Assembly: GCA_002320245.1 (NCBI GenBank)
Contig: DCKD01000095.1
Location: forward strand, 1 to 43,552
Length of the DNA stretch: 43,552 bases
DNA from: Lachnospiraceae bacterium UBA1683
GTDB lineage: Bacteria; Bacillota; Clostridia; Lachnospirales; Lachnospiraceae
Direction: 5' to 3'
The notes beneath the pieces were generated by a model. It worked only from the letters and a program-made list of their open reading frames with translations. It was not told where the DNA came from and ran no database searches. Position numbers and translations under genes: made by a program. Shown in pieces: positions 25,667-34,852 of the stretch. The stretch's first letter is position 1, and each line of letters begins with the position of its first letter.

Positions 25667-26314
25667 ATGAGCTTTGAGGTTATGCTGCGTCAGTTGACGG
25701 TTGGATTTGGACAGACGTTTCTGATTTTTATTTTAACACTGGTGTTTTCGCTGCCATTGGGAATGATTGTATATTTCGGCAGGGTGAGCAGATTCAGGCC
25801 GTTGAGCTGGCTTGTGAAAATTTATATTTCCATTATGCGGGGGACGCCGCTGATGCTCCAGTTGCTTGTCTGGTATTTTGGACCATATTATCTGTGGGGA
25901 ATGAGCATCGGCGGATATAAGCTGACCGCGATTCTGCTAGGATGCTCCCTGAATTATGCGGCATATTTTGCAGAGATTTACCGATCCGGTATCGAATCCA
26001 TTCCGAAAGGGCAGTACGAAGCCGCAGCGTTGCTTGGCTATTCCAGAGGCCAGACATTTTTCAAGATTGTACTGCCGCAGGTAGTGAAGATTGTACTGCC
26101 GTCTGTGACTAACGAGGTAATTACACTTGTAAAAGATACATCACTTGTGTATTCTCTGTCTTATGTTGAGATGTTTGCGGTGGCAAAGCAGATTGCGGCT
26201 GCAAAGACTACGGTTCTTCCGTTCTTTATCGCAGGCGTGTACTATTACATATTTAACTATGCAGTGGCATGGATTATGGAGCGGTTTGAGAAGAAGCTGG
26301 ATTATTATCGATAG
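25667..26314 (+). CDS. Amino-acid ABC transporter permease
   Basis: 215-residue inner membrane permease of the HisM/GlnP type with about five transmembrane helices. The EAA loop that contacts the ATPase is visible (YEAAALLGYSRGQTFFKIVL, about residues 117-136), as is the family opening VGFGQTFLIFILTLVFSLPLG. ATG 25667 follows GAGAAGGAG. The ATPase gene begins 12 bases after the stop, so these two are certainly co-transcribed; continuity with the upstream binding-protein gene now depends on read-through of the element between them. Confidence 0.92.
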   Translation: MSFEVMLRQLTVGFGQTFLIFILTLVFSLPLGMIVYFGRVSRFRPLSWLVKIYISIMRGTPLMLQLLVWYFGPYYLWGMSIGGYKLTAILLGCSLNYAAYFAEIYRSGIESIPKGQYEAAALLGYSRGQTFFKIVLPQVVKIVLPSVTNEVITLVKDTSLVYSLSYVEMFAVAKQIAAAKTTVLPFFIAGVYYYIFNYAVAWIMERFEKKLDYYR

Positions 26315-26325
26315 GAGACTGCGAT

Positions 26326-27084
26326 ATGAAACTGTTGGAAATGAACCATATAAAAAAGAATTTTGACGGCGTGCCGGTAATCAAAGATATTTCACTTTCT
26401 GTAAAGGAGGGGGAGATTCTTGCAATTATCGGGCCGTCCGGTTCCGGAAAGTCTACATTGCTGAGGTGCGCAACGATGCTTGAGACAATCAGCGGCGGAG
26501 AGATACTGTATCTTGGCAAAAGGGCTGCATGGATGGAGAATGGAAAGCCGGAATTCCCGAAGAAGGAAGAGAGAAAAGAAATTCAGTCCTGTTTTGGATT
26601 GGTATTCCAGAACTTTAATCTGTTCCCGCATTTTTCGGTTCTGAAGAATGTCACAGATGCACCGGTTAAGGTGCAGAAGCGGAATAAGGATGAAGTGTAT
26701 CAGGAGGCAAAGATACTGCTTGGGAAGATGGGGCTTGCAGATAAAGCTGACGCATATCCGTATCAGCTTTCCGGCGGACAGCAGCAGCGTGTGTCCATCG
26801 CACGTGCGCTTGCAATGAAGCCAAAGATGCTGTTCTTTGACGAGCCGACTTCTGCGCTGGACCCGGAGCTGACCGGAGAGATTTTAAAAGTAATCAAAGG
26901 TCTGGCAGCGGAACATATGACAATGGTGATTGTTACCCATGAGATGAATTTCGCAAAAAATGTTGCAGATAAAATTATTTTTATGGATAAGGGTGTCATT
27001 GCAGAGGAAGGAACACCGGAGGAAGTATTCTCTTCGGACAATGTCAGAATGAAAGAATTTCTCGGGAAGCTTTCTGAAGAATAA
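26326..27084 (+). CDS. Amino-acid ABC transporter ATP-binding protein
   Basis: 252-residue ABC ATPase of the GlnQ/HisP group. Walker A GPSGSGKST (about residues 36-44), Q-loop in LVFQNFNLFPH, signature LSGGQQQR, Walker B MLFFDEPTSALDP and switch histidine in IVTHEMNFA. The family's typical insert before the Q-loop (EERKEIQSCFG) is present. Start ATG follows AGGAGACTGCGAT. It energises uptake through the neighbouring permease. Confidence 0.95.
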   Translation: MKLLEMNHIKKNFDGVPVIKDISLSVKEGEILAIIGPSGSGKSTLLRCATMLETISGGEILYLGKRAAWMENGKPEFPKKEERKEIQSCFGLVFQNFNLFPHFSVLKNVTDAPVKVQKRNKDEVYQEAKILLGKMGLADKADAYPYQLSGGQQQRVSIARALAMKPKMLFFDEPTSALDPELTGEILKVIKGLAAEHMTMVIVTHEMNFAKNVADKIIFMDKGVIAEEGTPEEVFSSDNVRMKEFLGKLSEE

Positions 27085-27149
27085 GCGCTCTGTTATTAGA
27101 AATACTTATATATCCGGAAGAAATAAATAATGAACATAAACCGATACGG

Positions 27150-27179
27150 GGCGGAGGGAATATTGATTTTCCATCCGCC
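27150..27179 (+). terminator. Probable terminator of the ABC transporter operon
   Basis: GGCGGAGGGA (27150-27159) pairs with TCCATCCGCC (27170-27179), 9 of 10 positions, 10-base loop, followed by TTGTATT. The T-tract is weak. The -35 of the purF promoter lies in the loop, so terminator and promoter overlap. Confidence 0.5.
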
Positions 27180-27191
27180 TTGTATTATAAT
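27163..27191 (+). promoter_or_regulatory. Promoter of purF-purB
   Basis: TTGATT (27163-27168), exactly 17 bases, TATAAT (27186-27191). It leaves a leader of about 100 bases that contains short inverted repeats (for example CGGATA / TATCCG near 27233-27247). I see no conserved purine-riboswitch core in the leader. Confidence 0.65.
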
Positions 27192-27298
27192 CATCGTGCG
27201 GGATTTTGGTCCCAACGGAACGGATTCTCCGGATACCGGATATCCGTATGTAAATATGAAGAGAATCCGGATTAATTTAGAGATGAGGAGTTTCATAC

Positions 27299-28726
27299 AT
27301 GAACGGGTTTGATGAAGTTACAACAGGCTTAGGGGAGGAATGTGGAGTCTTCGGTGCGTATGATATTGATGGCGGGGATGTTGCATCTTCCATATATTAT
27401 GGACTGTTTGCGCTGCAGCATCGCGGACAGGAGAGCTGCGGCATTGCGGTAACGGATACATATGGACAGAGGAAAGTGTTGTCAAAGAGAGGCCTTGGAT
27501 ATGTGAATGACGTCTTTGACAGAGAATCCCTGAAAGAGCTGAAGGGAAATCTGGGAGTCGGACATGTCAGATATTCTACAGCGGGGGCGACTCGTGTGGA
27601 GAATGCACAGCCTCTTGTCATCAACTATGTAAAAGGAACGCTTGCAATTGCGCATAACGGCAATCTGACCAATGCGATTGAGCTGAGAAAGGAGCTGGAG
27701 TATACAGGCGCGATTTTCCAAACAACCATTGACTCTGAGGTGATTGCATATCATATTGCAAGAGAACGCCTGAATACGGCAACAGCGGAAGAGGCTGTGA
27801 AAAACGCGATGAAGAAGATTAAGGGTGCGTATGCACTTGTAGTCAGCAGCCCGAGAAAAATGATTGGGGCAAGGGATCCGTGGGGATTTAAGCCGCTGTG
27901 TATCGGGAAACGTGACAATACATACTTTCTTGCATCAGAGAGCTGTGCAATTGCTGCCATCGGGGCAGAGTTTGTGCGTGATGTGAAGCCGGGGGAGATT
28001 GTCAGCTTTACGAAGCACGGAATTGATTCTGATATGAGTATGGCAATTGAACCGGAGAAACAGGCGAGATGTATCTTCGAATATATTTATTTTGCAAGGA
28101 CGGACAGCACCATTGATACTGTCAACGTGTACCATGCAAGGCTGATGGCAGGAAAAGCGCTTGCCAAGTCTTACCCGGTGGATGCAGATTTGGTGGTCGG
28201 TGTGCCGGACTCCGGACTGGTGGCAGCAAAAGGGTATTCCGAGCAGTCGGGCATTCCATATGGAATGGCGTTCCACAAGAACAGTTATGTAGGACGTACC
28301 TTTATTAAGCCGACACAGAGTGACCGTGAGTCCAGTGTCAAAATTAAGCTGAATGTCATCGAAGAGGTAGTCAGGGGAAAACGTATCGTTATGGTGGACG
28401 ATTCCATCGTGCGTGGCACGACTTGTGCCAACATCATCAGGATGCTGAAAAAAGCCGGGGCAACTGAGGTCCATGTAAGAATCAGTTCCCCACCGTTTTT
28501 GTACCCATGCTATTTCGGAACCGATGTGCCGTCCGATGAGCAGCTGATTGCACATTCCCATACGACGGAGCAGATTCGTGAACTGATTGGGGCAGATTCA
28601 CTTGGATATATGGAAATCGATAAATTAAAAGATATGGTTGGAGAACTGAAGTATTGTGACGCATGTTTTACCGGAAACTATCCGGTTGAAGTACCGAACG
28701 AAGATATCAGCCATGCATTTGAGTAG
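27299..28726 (+). CDS. purF: Amidophosphoribosyltransferase
   Basis: First committed enzyme of purine synthesis: converts PRPP and glutamine to phosphoribosylamine. In the 475-residue protein a 14-residue propeptide precedes the catalytic cysteine (GEECGVFGAYD, Cys15), as in the [4Fe-4S] Bacillus-type enzyme. Cluster cysteines are seen in ARCIFEYIYF, YPCYFGTD and YCDACFTGN. The PRPP loop VMVDDSIVRGTTCANII is intact, as is the Ntn-hydrolase region QHRGQESCGIAV. Start ATG has GAGGAG at 8 bases. purB follows 13 bases after the stop codon, whose TAG is part of the purB ribosome binding site. Confidence 0.97.
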   Translation: MNGFDEVTTGLGEECGVFGAYDIDGGDVASSIYYGLFALQHRGQESCGIAVTDTYGQRKVLSKRGLGYVNDVFDRESLKELKGNLGVGHVRYSTAGATRVENAQPLVINYVKGTLAIAHNGNLTNAIELRKELEYTGAIFQTTIDSEVIAYHIARERLNTATAEEAVKNAMKKIKGAYALVVSSPRKMIGARDPWGFKPLCIGKRDNTYFLASESCAIAAIGAEFVRDVKPGEIVSFTKHGIDSDMSMAIEPEKQARCIFEYIYFARTDSTIDTVNVYHARLMAGKALAKSYPVDADLVVGVPDSGLVAAKGYSEQSGIPYGMAFHKNSYVGRTFIKPTQSDRESSVKIKLNVIEEVVRGKRIVMVDDSIVRGTTCANIIRMLKKAGATEVHVRISSPPFLYPCYFGTDVPSDEQLIAHSHTTEQIRELIGADSLGYMEIDKLKDMVGELKYCDACFTGNYPVEVPNEDISHAFE

Positions 28727-28739
28727 GAGGAAAAATTTT

Positions 28740-30173
28740 ATGTCAACAGACCGTTATGTAAGCCCACTTTCGGAGCGTTATGCAAGTAAGGAGATGCAGT
28801 ACATCTTTTCACCGGACAAGAAATTCAGAACATGGAGAAAATTGTGGATTGCCCTTGCAGAAACGGAGAAGGAACTGGGACTTAATATTACCGATGAGCA
28901 GATTGAAGAACTGAAAGCACACGCGGAGGATATCAACTACGATGTCGCAAAAGAGCGTGAGAAAGTAGTCCGCCATGATGTCATGTCACATGTTTATGCG
29001 TACGGGGTACAGTGTCCGAAAGCAAAGGGTATCATCCACCTGGGTGCAACTTCCTGTTATGTGGGAGACAACACAGATATGGTTATCATGTCGGAAGCAT
29101 TGAAACTGGTCCGCACAAAACTGGTAAATGTCATTGCAGAACTTGCAAAGTTCGCAGATGAATATAAAGCGCAGCCGACACTGGCATTCACACATTTCCA
29201 GCCGGCACAGCCGACAACCGTAGGGAAGAGAGCGACACTCTGGATGCAGGAATTTGAGATGGATTTGGAAGACTTGGAGTATGTGCTCGGCAGCCTGAAG
29301 CTGTTAGGCTCGAAAGGGACAACCGGAACACAGGCAAGTTTTCTGGAGCTCTTTGACGGAGATCAGGAGACAATTGATAAGATTGACCCGATGATTGCAG
29401 GGAAGATGGGATTCAAGGCATGTTATCCGGTATCCGGACAGACGTATTCCAGAAAGGTTGATACAAGAGTGCTGAATGTGCTTGCAGGAATTGCAGCAAG
29501 TGCACATAAGTTTTCAAACGATATCCGTCTCCTGCAGCATTTGAAAGAAGTAGAGGAGCCGTTTGAAAAGACACAGATTGGCTCTTCCGCAATGGCATAT
29601 AAGAGAAATCCGATGAGAAGTGAGCGTATCGCATCGCTTTCCAGATATGTCATGATTGACGCGTTGAATCCGGCAGTGACATCTGCTACACAGTGGTTCG
29701 AGAGAACGCTGGACGATTCTGCAAATAAGCGGCTGAGTGTACCGGAAGGATTCCTCGCAATCGACGGAATTCTGGATTTGTGCCTGAATGTTGTAGACGG
29801 CCTGGTTGTATATCCGAAAGTTATCGAGAAACGCCTGATGTCTGAGCTTCCGTTCATGGCAACAGAAAATATTATGATGGATGCGGTAAAAGCAGGCGGG
29901 GACAGGCAGGAACTGCATGAGAGGATCCGCGAACTGTCCATGGAGGCAGGCAAGAATGTGAAAGAAAAAGGTATGGACAACAACCTTTTGGAACTGATTG
30001 CAGCAGACCCGGCATTCAATCTTTCATTAGAAGATTTACAGAAGACAATGGACCCTTCCAAATATGTAGGACGGGCAAAAGAGCAGGTAGATGCATATCT
30101 GAGCAATGTGATTCGTCCGCTGCTCGACCGGAATAAGGATATTCTTGGAGTGAAAGCGGAGATTAACGTATAG
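28740..30173 (+). CDS. purB: Adenylosuccinate lyase
   Basis: Cleaves SAICAR and adenylosuccinate in purine synthesis. The 477-residue protein has the fumarase/aspartase superfamily signature SSAMAYKRNPMRSE, the conserved THFQPAQPTTVGKRA (catalytic histidine in THFQ) and HLGATSCYVGDNTD. It belongs to the longer PurB type that begins STDRYVSPLSERYAS, common in Clostridia. ATG 28740 follows TAGGAGG by 9 bases; the open frame extends upstream into purF but without support. Second gene of the purF-purB operon, closed by a terminator. Confidence 0.97.
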   Translation: MSTDRYVSPLSERYASKEMQYIFSPDKKFRTWRKLWIALAETEKELGLNITDEQIEELKAHAEDINYDVAKEREKVVRHDVMSHVYAYGVQCPKAKGIIHLGATSCYVGDNTDMVIMSEALKLVRTKLVNVIAELAKFADEYKAQPTLAFTHFQPAQPTTVGKRATLWMQEFEMDLEDLEYVLGSLKLLGSKGTTGTQASFLELFDGDQETIDKIDPMIAGKMGFKACYPVSGQTYSRKVDTRVLNVLAGIAASAHKFSNDIRLLQHLKEVEEPFEKTQIGSSAMAYKRNPMRSERIASLSRYVMIDALNPAVTSATQWFERTLDDSANKRLSVPEGFLAIDGILDLCLNVVDGLVVYPKVIEKRLMSELPFMATENIMMDAVKAGGDRQELHERIRELSMEAGKNVKEKGMDNNLLELIAADPAFNLSLEDLQKTMDPSKYVGRAKEQVDAYLSNVIRPLLDRNKDILGVKAEINV

Positions 30174-30202
30174 AAATACTAAAATACCGGGAATATTGAC
30201 AA

Positions 30203-30237
30203 GGAATGTTGCAAGCAATTGCGGCATTTCTTTTTCT
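30203..30237 (+). terminator. Terminator after purB
   Basis: GAATGTTGCAA (30204-30214) pairs with TTGCGGCATTT (30219-30229), with two G-U pairs and a 4-base loop, followed by CTTTTTCTTCT. Good intrinsic terminator for the purine operon. Confidence 0.75.
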
Positions 30238-30288
30238 TCTGTAAAATTCCTTTGTTTGTGGTGTTTGACAAGGAAAGGGAAAAGAAAA

Positions 30289-31272
30289 ATGGAAAAGACT
30301 CTGAGGCTAAACGGATACGGTAGAACTGAGAAAACGGGATGGTGTCTGATTGCGCTGCTGCTGATAGTGATATTTGCTGCCGGCGTGTCGGAAAATGACG
30401 GGATAGAAAATAAGAATCCGCTGCTTATGGCAAAAGATTCCAAAGCTGGTTTGCAGCAGGCGCCGCCATGGGTGACAGATGCTGTCCCTGTAACAATGGC
30501 TCAGGCATCGGGAAAGGATGAAATCGCTGCGGAAAATACACGGGTTGCACCGGTGGAAAATGTAACGGAGAATATCATGGCTGCACCGGGACAAAATGTG
30601 ACAGAAAACATAGGGAATGTACCGGGCGAAGACACGGCAGAAAATATAGTACCTACATCAGAAGAAAGTGTGACAGAAAGTACAGCAGATGTACCGGATA
30701 AAGATATAGCGGCCACTGTGCCGGATGAAAATATAACGGTTACCGTGCCGGATGAAGGGGAAGGGAACGATGTGCCGGAAACTCCGGATGGAACTGTGAA
30801 TGATGAGACGGTAAGTCCGTTTTTAATTGATGATTCGGGGATGATTTATGGATTTGCACCAGAATATGCAGATTTGACAAGCGGAAGGCTGGAACTTCCA
30901 TCGGAAGGATGTGTCGGCATCAGGGCAGGTGCGTTTCTGGATGCGGGAGCCGGGGTTATTGAGCTGTTTATTCCAGCGAATCTGACACAGATTGAAACCG
31001 GTGCATTTGCCGGGCTGGATGAATTATTATATATAGGGACTGATGCCGGGAATACGAGTTATATTGCGGTAGACGGCGTTCTGTTTGACAGCAGCAAAAC
31101 GGTTCTTCTGGCATTTCCGTGTGCGAGGGTCGGAGGTTACAGCATACCGGAAGGTGTTATCCGGATTGCGGAGGATGCATTTTATAACAGTAACCTTTGT
31201 CTTTTGGACACAAGGGCATGCAAAGGAATTGATATTTCCGCACTCGGAAACAACAGTATGAAGATACTGTAG
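30289..31272 (+). CDS. Membrane-anchored BspA-type leucine-rich repeat protein
   Basis: 327 residues: an N-terminal signal anchor (WCLIALLLIVIFAAGVS, about residues 18-34), an acidic low-complexity region (about 75-175), then three to four LRR_5/BspA-type repeats. The low-complexity region holds degenerate copies of an N-V-T-E-N / V-P-D-E-N motif. Repeat signatures include GCVGIRAGAFLDAGAGVIEL, LTQIETGAFAGLDELLYI and GVIRIAEDAFYNSNL. Such proteins are surface adhesins or parts of larger surface complexes in gut Clostridia; this one is short. ATG 30289 follows AGGAAAGGGA; an upstream ATG in the same frame lies in the terminator region. Family is clear; ligand is unknown. Confidence 0.78.
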   Translation: MEKTLRLNGYGRTEKTGWCLIALLLIVIFAAGVSENDGIENKNPLLMAKDSKAGLQQAPPWVTDAVPVTMAQASGKDEIAAENTRVAPVENVTENIMAAPGQNVTENIGNVPGEDTAENIVPTSEESVTESTADVPDKDIAATVPDENITVTVPDEGEGNDVPETPDGTVNDETVSPFLIDDSGMIYGFAPEYADLTSGRLELPSEGCVGIRAGAFLDAGAGVIELFIPANLTQIETGAFAGLDELLYIGTDAGNTSYIAVDGVLFDSSKTVLLAFPCARVGGYSIPEGVIRIAEDAFYNSNLCLLDTRACKGIDISALGNNSMKIL

Positions 31273-31280
31273 AGACGACG

Positions 31281-31372
31281 GAATATTTTCGGAAGTGTCG
31301 GAACATTTTCAAAGGTGTAGGGGCGTTTTTAAAAGGCGGCCGGAACATTTCGGAAGTTACTTGAACATTTTC
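31281..31372 (+). repeat. Helically phased degenerate repeats upstream of gltX
   Basis: Five related units beginning at 31281 (GAATATTTTC), 31301 (GAACATTTTC), 31322 (GGCGTTTTTA, weak), 31343 (GAACATTTCG) and 31363 (GAACATTTTC). Distances are 20, 21, 21 and 20 bases, about two helical turns. The last unit overlaps the -35 of the gltX promoter. They could be operator sites for a regulator or a curved-DNA upstream element. Confidence 0.6.
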
Positions 31373-31389
31373 CGGACTTGTTTTATAAT
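31361..31389 (+). promoter_or_regulatory. Promoter of gltX
   Basis: TTGAAC (31361-31366), a 17-base spacer, TATAAT (31384-31389), about 60 bases upstream of gltX. No T-box elements are visible in the short leader. Confidence 0.7.
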
Positions 31390-31448
31390 GGACAGTATTG
31401 TAGCATTTACGTGCTAAGAAACAATATAAGAATTGGAGAATTGGAAAG

Positions 31449-32903
31449 ATGAGTAAAGTAAGGACAAGATTTGCGCCAAGTCCGACAGGCAGAATGCATG
31501 TTGGCAATCTCCGGACTGCGCTCTACGCATATTTGATTGCAAAACATGAAGGTGGGGATTTTATTCTTCGTGTGGAAGATACAGATCAGGAAAGATTTGT
31601 CGAGGGAGCATTGGATATCATTTACCGGACGATGGAAAAGACCGGGCTGGTACATGATGAGGGACCGGATAAAGACAAAGGGTATGGTCCGTATGTCCAG
31701 AGTGAGCGTAATGCACAGGGACTGTATCTGAAGTATGCAGAACAACTGGTAGAGCAGGGAGACGCTTACTATTGTTTCTGTGACAAGGAACGTCTGGACT
31801 CTCTGAAAACATCCGTTTCCGAGGACGGAACAGAAATCGTTGTATATGACAAGCATTGTCTGGGACTTTCCAAAGAGGAGGTAGAGGCGAATCTGGCAGC
31901 GGGCAAGCCGTGGGTAATCCGCCTGAATGTGCCGAACGAGGGAACAACGACATTCCACGATGAGATTTATGGGGACATCACCGTTCCGAATGCAGAGCTG
32001 GATGATATGATTCTGATTAAATCAGACGGCTATCCGACATACAATTTTGCAAATGTCGTGGATGACCATCTGATGGAGATTACACATGTAGTAAGGGGAA
32101 ATGAGTACCTTTCCTCTGCACCGAAATATAACAGGCTGTATGAGGCATTTGGGTGGGACGTGCCGGTTTATGTACACTGTCCGCTGATTACAGACGAGAA
32201 TCATAAGAAACTGAGCAAACGCTGCGGGCATTCTTCTTATGAAGATTTGATTGCGCAGGGATATGTATCTGACGCTGTTGTTAATTACGTTGCACTGCTG
32301 GGCTGGTGTCCGACAGATAATCGGGAAATCTTTAGTCTGGAAGAATTGGTAAAAGCATTTGATTATACTCATATGAGCAAATCACCGGCTGTATTTGATA
32401 CTGTAAAGCTGAAATGGATGAATGGGGAATATCTGAAGGCAATGGATTTTGACCGTTTTTACGAAATGGCGGAGCCATACCTAAAGGAAATCATTACAAA
32501 GGACTATGATTTGAAAAAAATTGCTGCACTTGTAAAGACAAGAATTGAGATTTTCCCGGATATCAGGGAGCAGATTGATTTCTTTGAGGAAGTACCGGAG
32601 TATGAGGTCTCCATGTATACACATAAGAAAATGAAGACAAATCCGGAGAATTCCCTGGAACTGTTGAAAGAGGTTGTTCCGGTTCTGGAAACGCAGGATG
32701 ATTTTAGCAATGATGCCCTGTTCGGGACACTCAAGGCTTTTGCAGCGGAAAAAAGATACAAGGTTGGATATGTAATGTGGCCAATCCGTACGGCTGTATC
32801 GGGCAAACAGAATACACCGGGCGGAGCAACGGAGATTATGGATGTACTTGGAAAAGAAGAGTCCATGAAACGTCTCTATGCAGGAATTGAAAAGCTAAGT
32901 TAA
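31449..32903 (+). CDS. gltX: Glutamyl-tRNA synthetase
   Basis: Class I aminoacyl-tRNA synthetase that charges tRNA-Glu (and in many Firmicutes tRNA-Gln). In the 484-residue protein the HIGH-type motif is RFAPSPTGRMHVGNLRTAL (residues 7-25) and the KMSKS-type motif is KKLSKRCGH (about residue 254). LRVEDTDQERF and the anticodon-binding C-terminal half are standard. The third HIGH position reads HVGN, within the range seen in this family (HVGG/HIGN). Start has GGAG at 9 bases. Downstream lies a helicase, a casual neighbour. Confidence 0.97.
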   Translation: MSKVRTRFAPSPTGRMHVGNLRTALYAYLIAKHEGGDFILRVEDTDQERFVEGALDIIYRTMEKTGLVHDEGPDKDKGYGPYVQSERNAQGLYLKYAEQLVEQGDAYYCFCDKERLDSLKTSVSEDGTEIVVYDKHCLGLSKEEVEANLAAGKPWVIRLNVPNEGTTTFHDEIYGDITVPNAELDDMILIKSDGYPTYNFANVVDDHLMEITHVVRGNEYLSSAPKYNRLYEAFGWDVPVYVHCPLITDENHKKLSKRCGHSSYEDLIAQGYVSDAVVNYVALLGWCPTDNREIFSLEELVKAFDYTHMSKSPAVFDTVKLKWMNGEYLKAMDFDRFYEMAEPYLKEIITKDYDLKKIAALVKTRIEIFPDIREQIDFFEEVPEYEVSMYTHKKMKTNPENSLELLKEVVPVLETQDDFSNDALFGTLKAFAAEKRYKVGYVMWPIRTAVSGKQNTPGGATEIMDVLGKEESMKRLYAGIEKLS

Positions 32904-32971
32904 AGATTCAGGACAGCAAATGTGCCTGCGGCATACTGTTTTGGAATGAACGAAGATAGAAAGAGGTACAA

Positions 32972-34852
32972 ATGAATTCAGACTGCCATGCAAAAACAGG
33001 TAGACGGAAACCGGTTTCCTTAAGCCCGGCACAGAAAGCGGCGATAATGCATGTGGAAGGTCCCTGCCTTGTATTAGCGGGGCCCGGTTCGGGCAAAACG
33101 ATGACAATTGTAAACCGAATAAAATTCCTGATAGAGGAATCCAAAGTAAGACCAGAAGAAATTCTGGTCATTACTTTTACAAAATATGCCGCAACAGAAA
33201 TGAAATTGCGGCTTAAAGCATTGATGGAAGGGAGGCAGGTTCCGGTGACAGCCGGCACGTTCCATGGGATATATTACGGAATCCTGAAATGGGCGTATCG
33301 GTTCAGTGCCAAAAACATAATGTCGGAAGAGGAGAAATATCAGCTTGTCCGGCAGATTGTAACCCGGCAGGAGGAACTGGAAATTCTGGATGAAGAAGAT
33401 TTCCTGAAGGATGTGGTGACAGAGATTGGCGTGGTGAAGAATCACAGGTTTCCGATTGAAGGCTACCGCTCCAAAAAGTGCCGCCCGGATATTTTCCAGA
33501 ATATTTATGCAGAGTACGAGATTCAGCGCAAACGTCTGCGGAAGATAGACTTTGATGATATGCTTGTGCTTTGTTATGAGCTGTTTGCTAACCGGCCGGA
33601 TTTACTGAAATTATGGCAGGATAAGTTTAAATACGTGCTGATTGATGAGTTTCAGGACATCAATCAGGTACAGTATGATGTGATTAAGATGCTGGCGGCA
33701 CCGGAAAATAATCTGTTTGCAGTGGGGGATGACGACCAGTCCGTCTATGCGTTCCGCGGAGCGGATGCAAGGCTGATGTTTCAGTTCAAAAAGGATTTTC
33801 CGGATGCAAAGCAGATTTTGTTGGATGTGAACTACCGCTCCACCGCCAATATTGTGAAAAATGCGCTGAAAGTAATCGGACATAATGAGGTGCGGTTTGA
33901 AAAGCAGATTCAGGCGCGAAAGGATGCGGGACAGAGCCTGCATGTGCAGGAAGTAAAGGATTCTGCGGAGGAAAGCGAGTATGTGGCACAGCAGATTGCA
34001 CAGCGGGTGGCAGAGGGCATTTGGCCGGAGCAGATTGCGGTGCTGTACCGGATCCATACAGATGCGAGGGCACTGGTGGAGAAGCTGATTGACAGCCAGA
34101 TTCCGTTCCAGATGAAAGAGCATATGCCAAATATTTACCAGCATTTCATTGCGAAAGATATCCAGGCATACTTCCGGCTGGCATTGGGGAAAATGAGCAG
34201 AAGTGATTTACTGCAGGTTATGAACCGGCCAAAACGATATATAAGCAGAGAAAGCGTTTCCGGGGGCGAAACCGATTTTTTTGAAGAAGCAAGGAAGTTC
34301 TATTTCGATAAAGAATGGATGCAGGACCGTATCGGCCAGTTCGAGTGGGATGTGAAAATGCTGAAAAAAATGTCTCCATATGCAGCAATCCAATATCTGA
34401 GAAAACGAATCGGATACGATGGGTTTCTGCGGGAATATGCATCCATGAGCCAGATTCAGGCAGGGGACTTGTTTGATGTGCTTGCTGAGATTGAGGAGGC
34501 GGCAAAACCATACCCGACGCTGGAGGAGTGGTTTGACCATGTGGAAGAGTACAGCAATACATTGAAACTGCGCGGGCAGAAACGGGAGCAGTACGGAACC
34601 GGCGTACACCTGATGACGATGCATGCGGCAAAGGGACTCGAGTTTGATACAGTATTTGTCATTCAGAGCAATGAAGGAAGCATCCCTTATAAACGGGCGC
34701 TTAAGGAGGATGGGCTGGAAGAGGAGCGAAGGCTGTTTTACGTGGCAATGACCCGGGCAAAAGAGGTCCTGAAGATTACATATGTAAAAAATAAAAACGG
34801 AAAGGAAACCAGCCCTTCCCGTTTTGTTGAAGAATTATTCGAGGGAGTCTAA
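32972..34852 (+). CDS. UvrD/Rep-family ATP-dependent DNA helicase
   Basis: 626-residue superfamily 1A helicase (3'-5' type). Motifs in order: Q-motif region LSPAQKAAIMHVEG, Walker A GPGSGKT (about residues 37-43), TFTKYAATEMK (Ia), LIDEFQDINQVQ (II), VGDDDQSVYAFRGAD (III), DVNYRST (IV), MTMHAAKGLEFDTVFV (V) and RRLFYVAMTRAKEVL (VI). It is about 100 residues shorter than PcrA/UvrD and lacks their C-terminal RNA-polymerase-binding tail, so it is a compact paralogue rather than PcrA itself. Start follows AGAGGT. The 3' end overlaps the opposing DUF1292 gene by 18 bases. Confidence 0.9.
   Translation: MNSDCHAKTGRRKPVSLSPAQKAAIMHVEGPCLVLAGPGSGKTMTIVNRIKFLIEESKVRPEEILVITFTKYAATEMKLRLKALMEGRQVPVTAGTFHGIYYGILKWAYRFSAKNIMSEEEKYQLVRQIVTRQEELEILDEEDFLKDVVTEIGVVKNHRFPIEGYRSKKCRPDIFQNIYAEYEIQRKRLRKIDFDDMLVLCYELFANRPDLLKLWQDKFKYVLIDEFQDINQVQYDVIKMLAAPENNLFAVGDDDQSVYAFRGADARLMFQFKKDFPDAKQILLDVNYRSTANIVKNALKVIGHNEVRFEKQIQARKDAGQSLHVQEVKDSAEESEYVAQQIAQRVAEGIWPEQIAVLYRIHTDARALVEKLIDSQIPFQMKEHMPNIYQHFIAKDIQAYFRLALGKMSRSDLLQVMNRPKRYISRESVSGGETDFFEEARKFYFDKEWMQDRIGQFEWDVKMLKKMSPYAAIQYLRKRIGYDGFLREYASMSQIQAGDLFDVLAEIEEAAKPYPTLEEWFDHVEEYSNTLKLRGQKREQYGTGVHLMTMHAAKGLEFDTVFVIQSNEGSIPYKRALKEDGLEEERRLFYVAMTRAKEVLKITYVKNKNGKETSPSRFVEELFEGV

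Noticed and set aside
25474..25668. A 64-codon open frame on the minus strand inside element B, partly readable also in the truncated copy at about 4985-5066.
   Set aside because: The differences between the two copies are mostly amino-acid changing (five of six codon differences in the shared stretch), so it is not conserved as protein; it is a by-product of the repeat.
27192..27298. Possible purine riboswitch in the purF leader.
   Set aside because: The small inverted repeats do not include the conserved loop sequences of that riboswitch.
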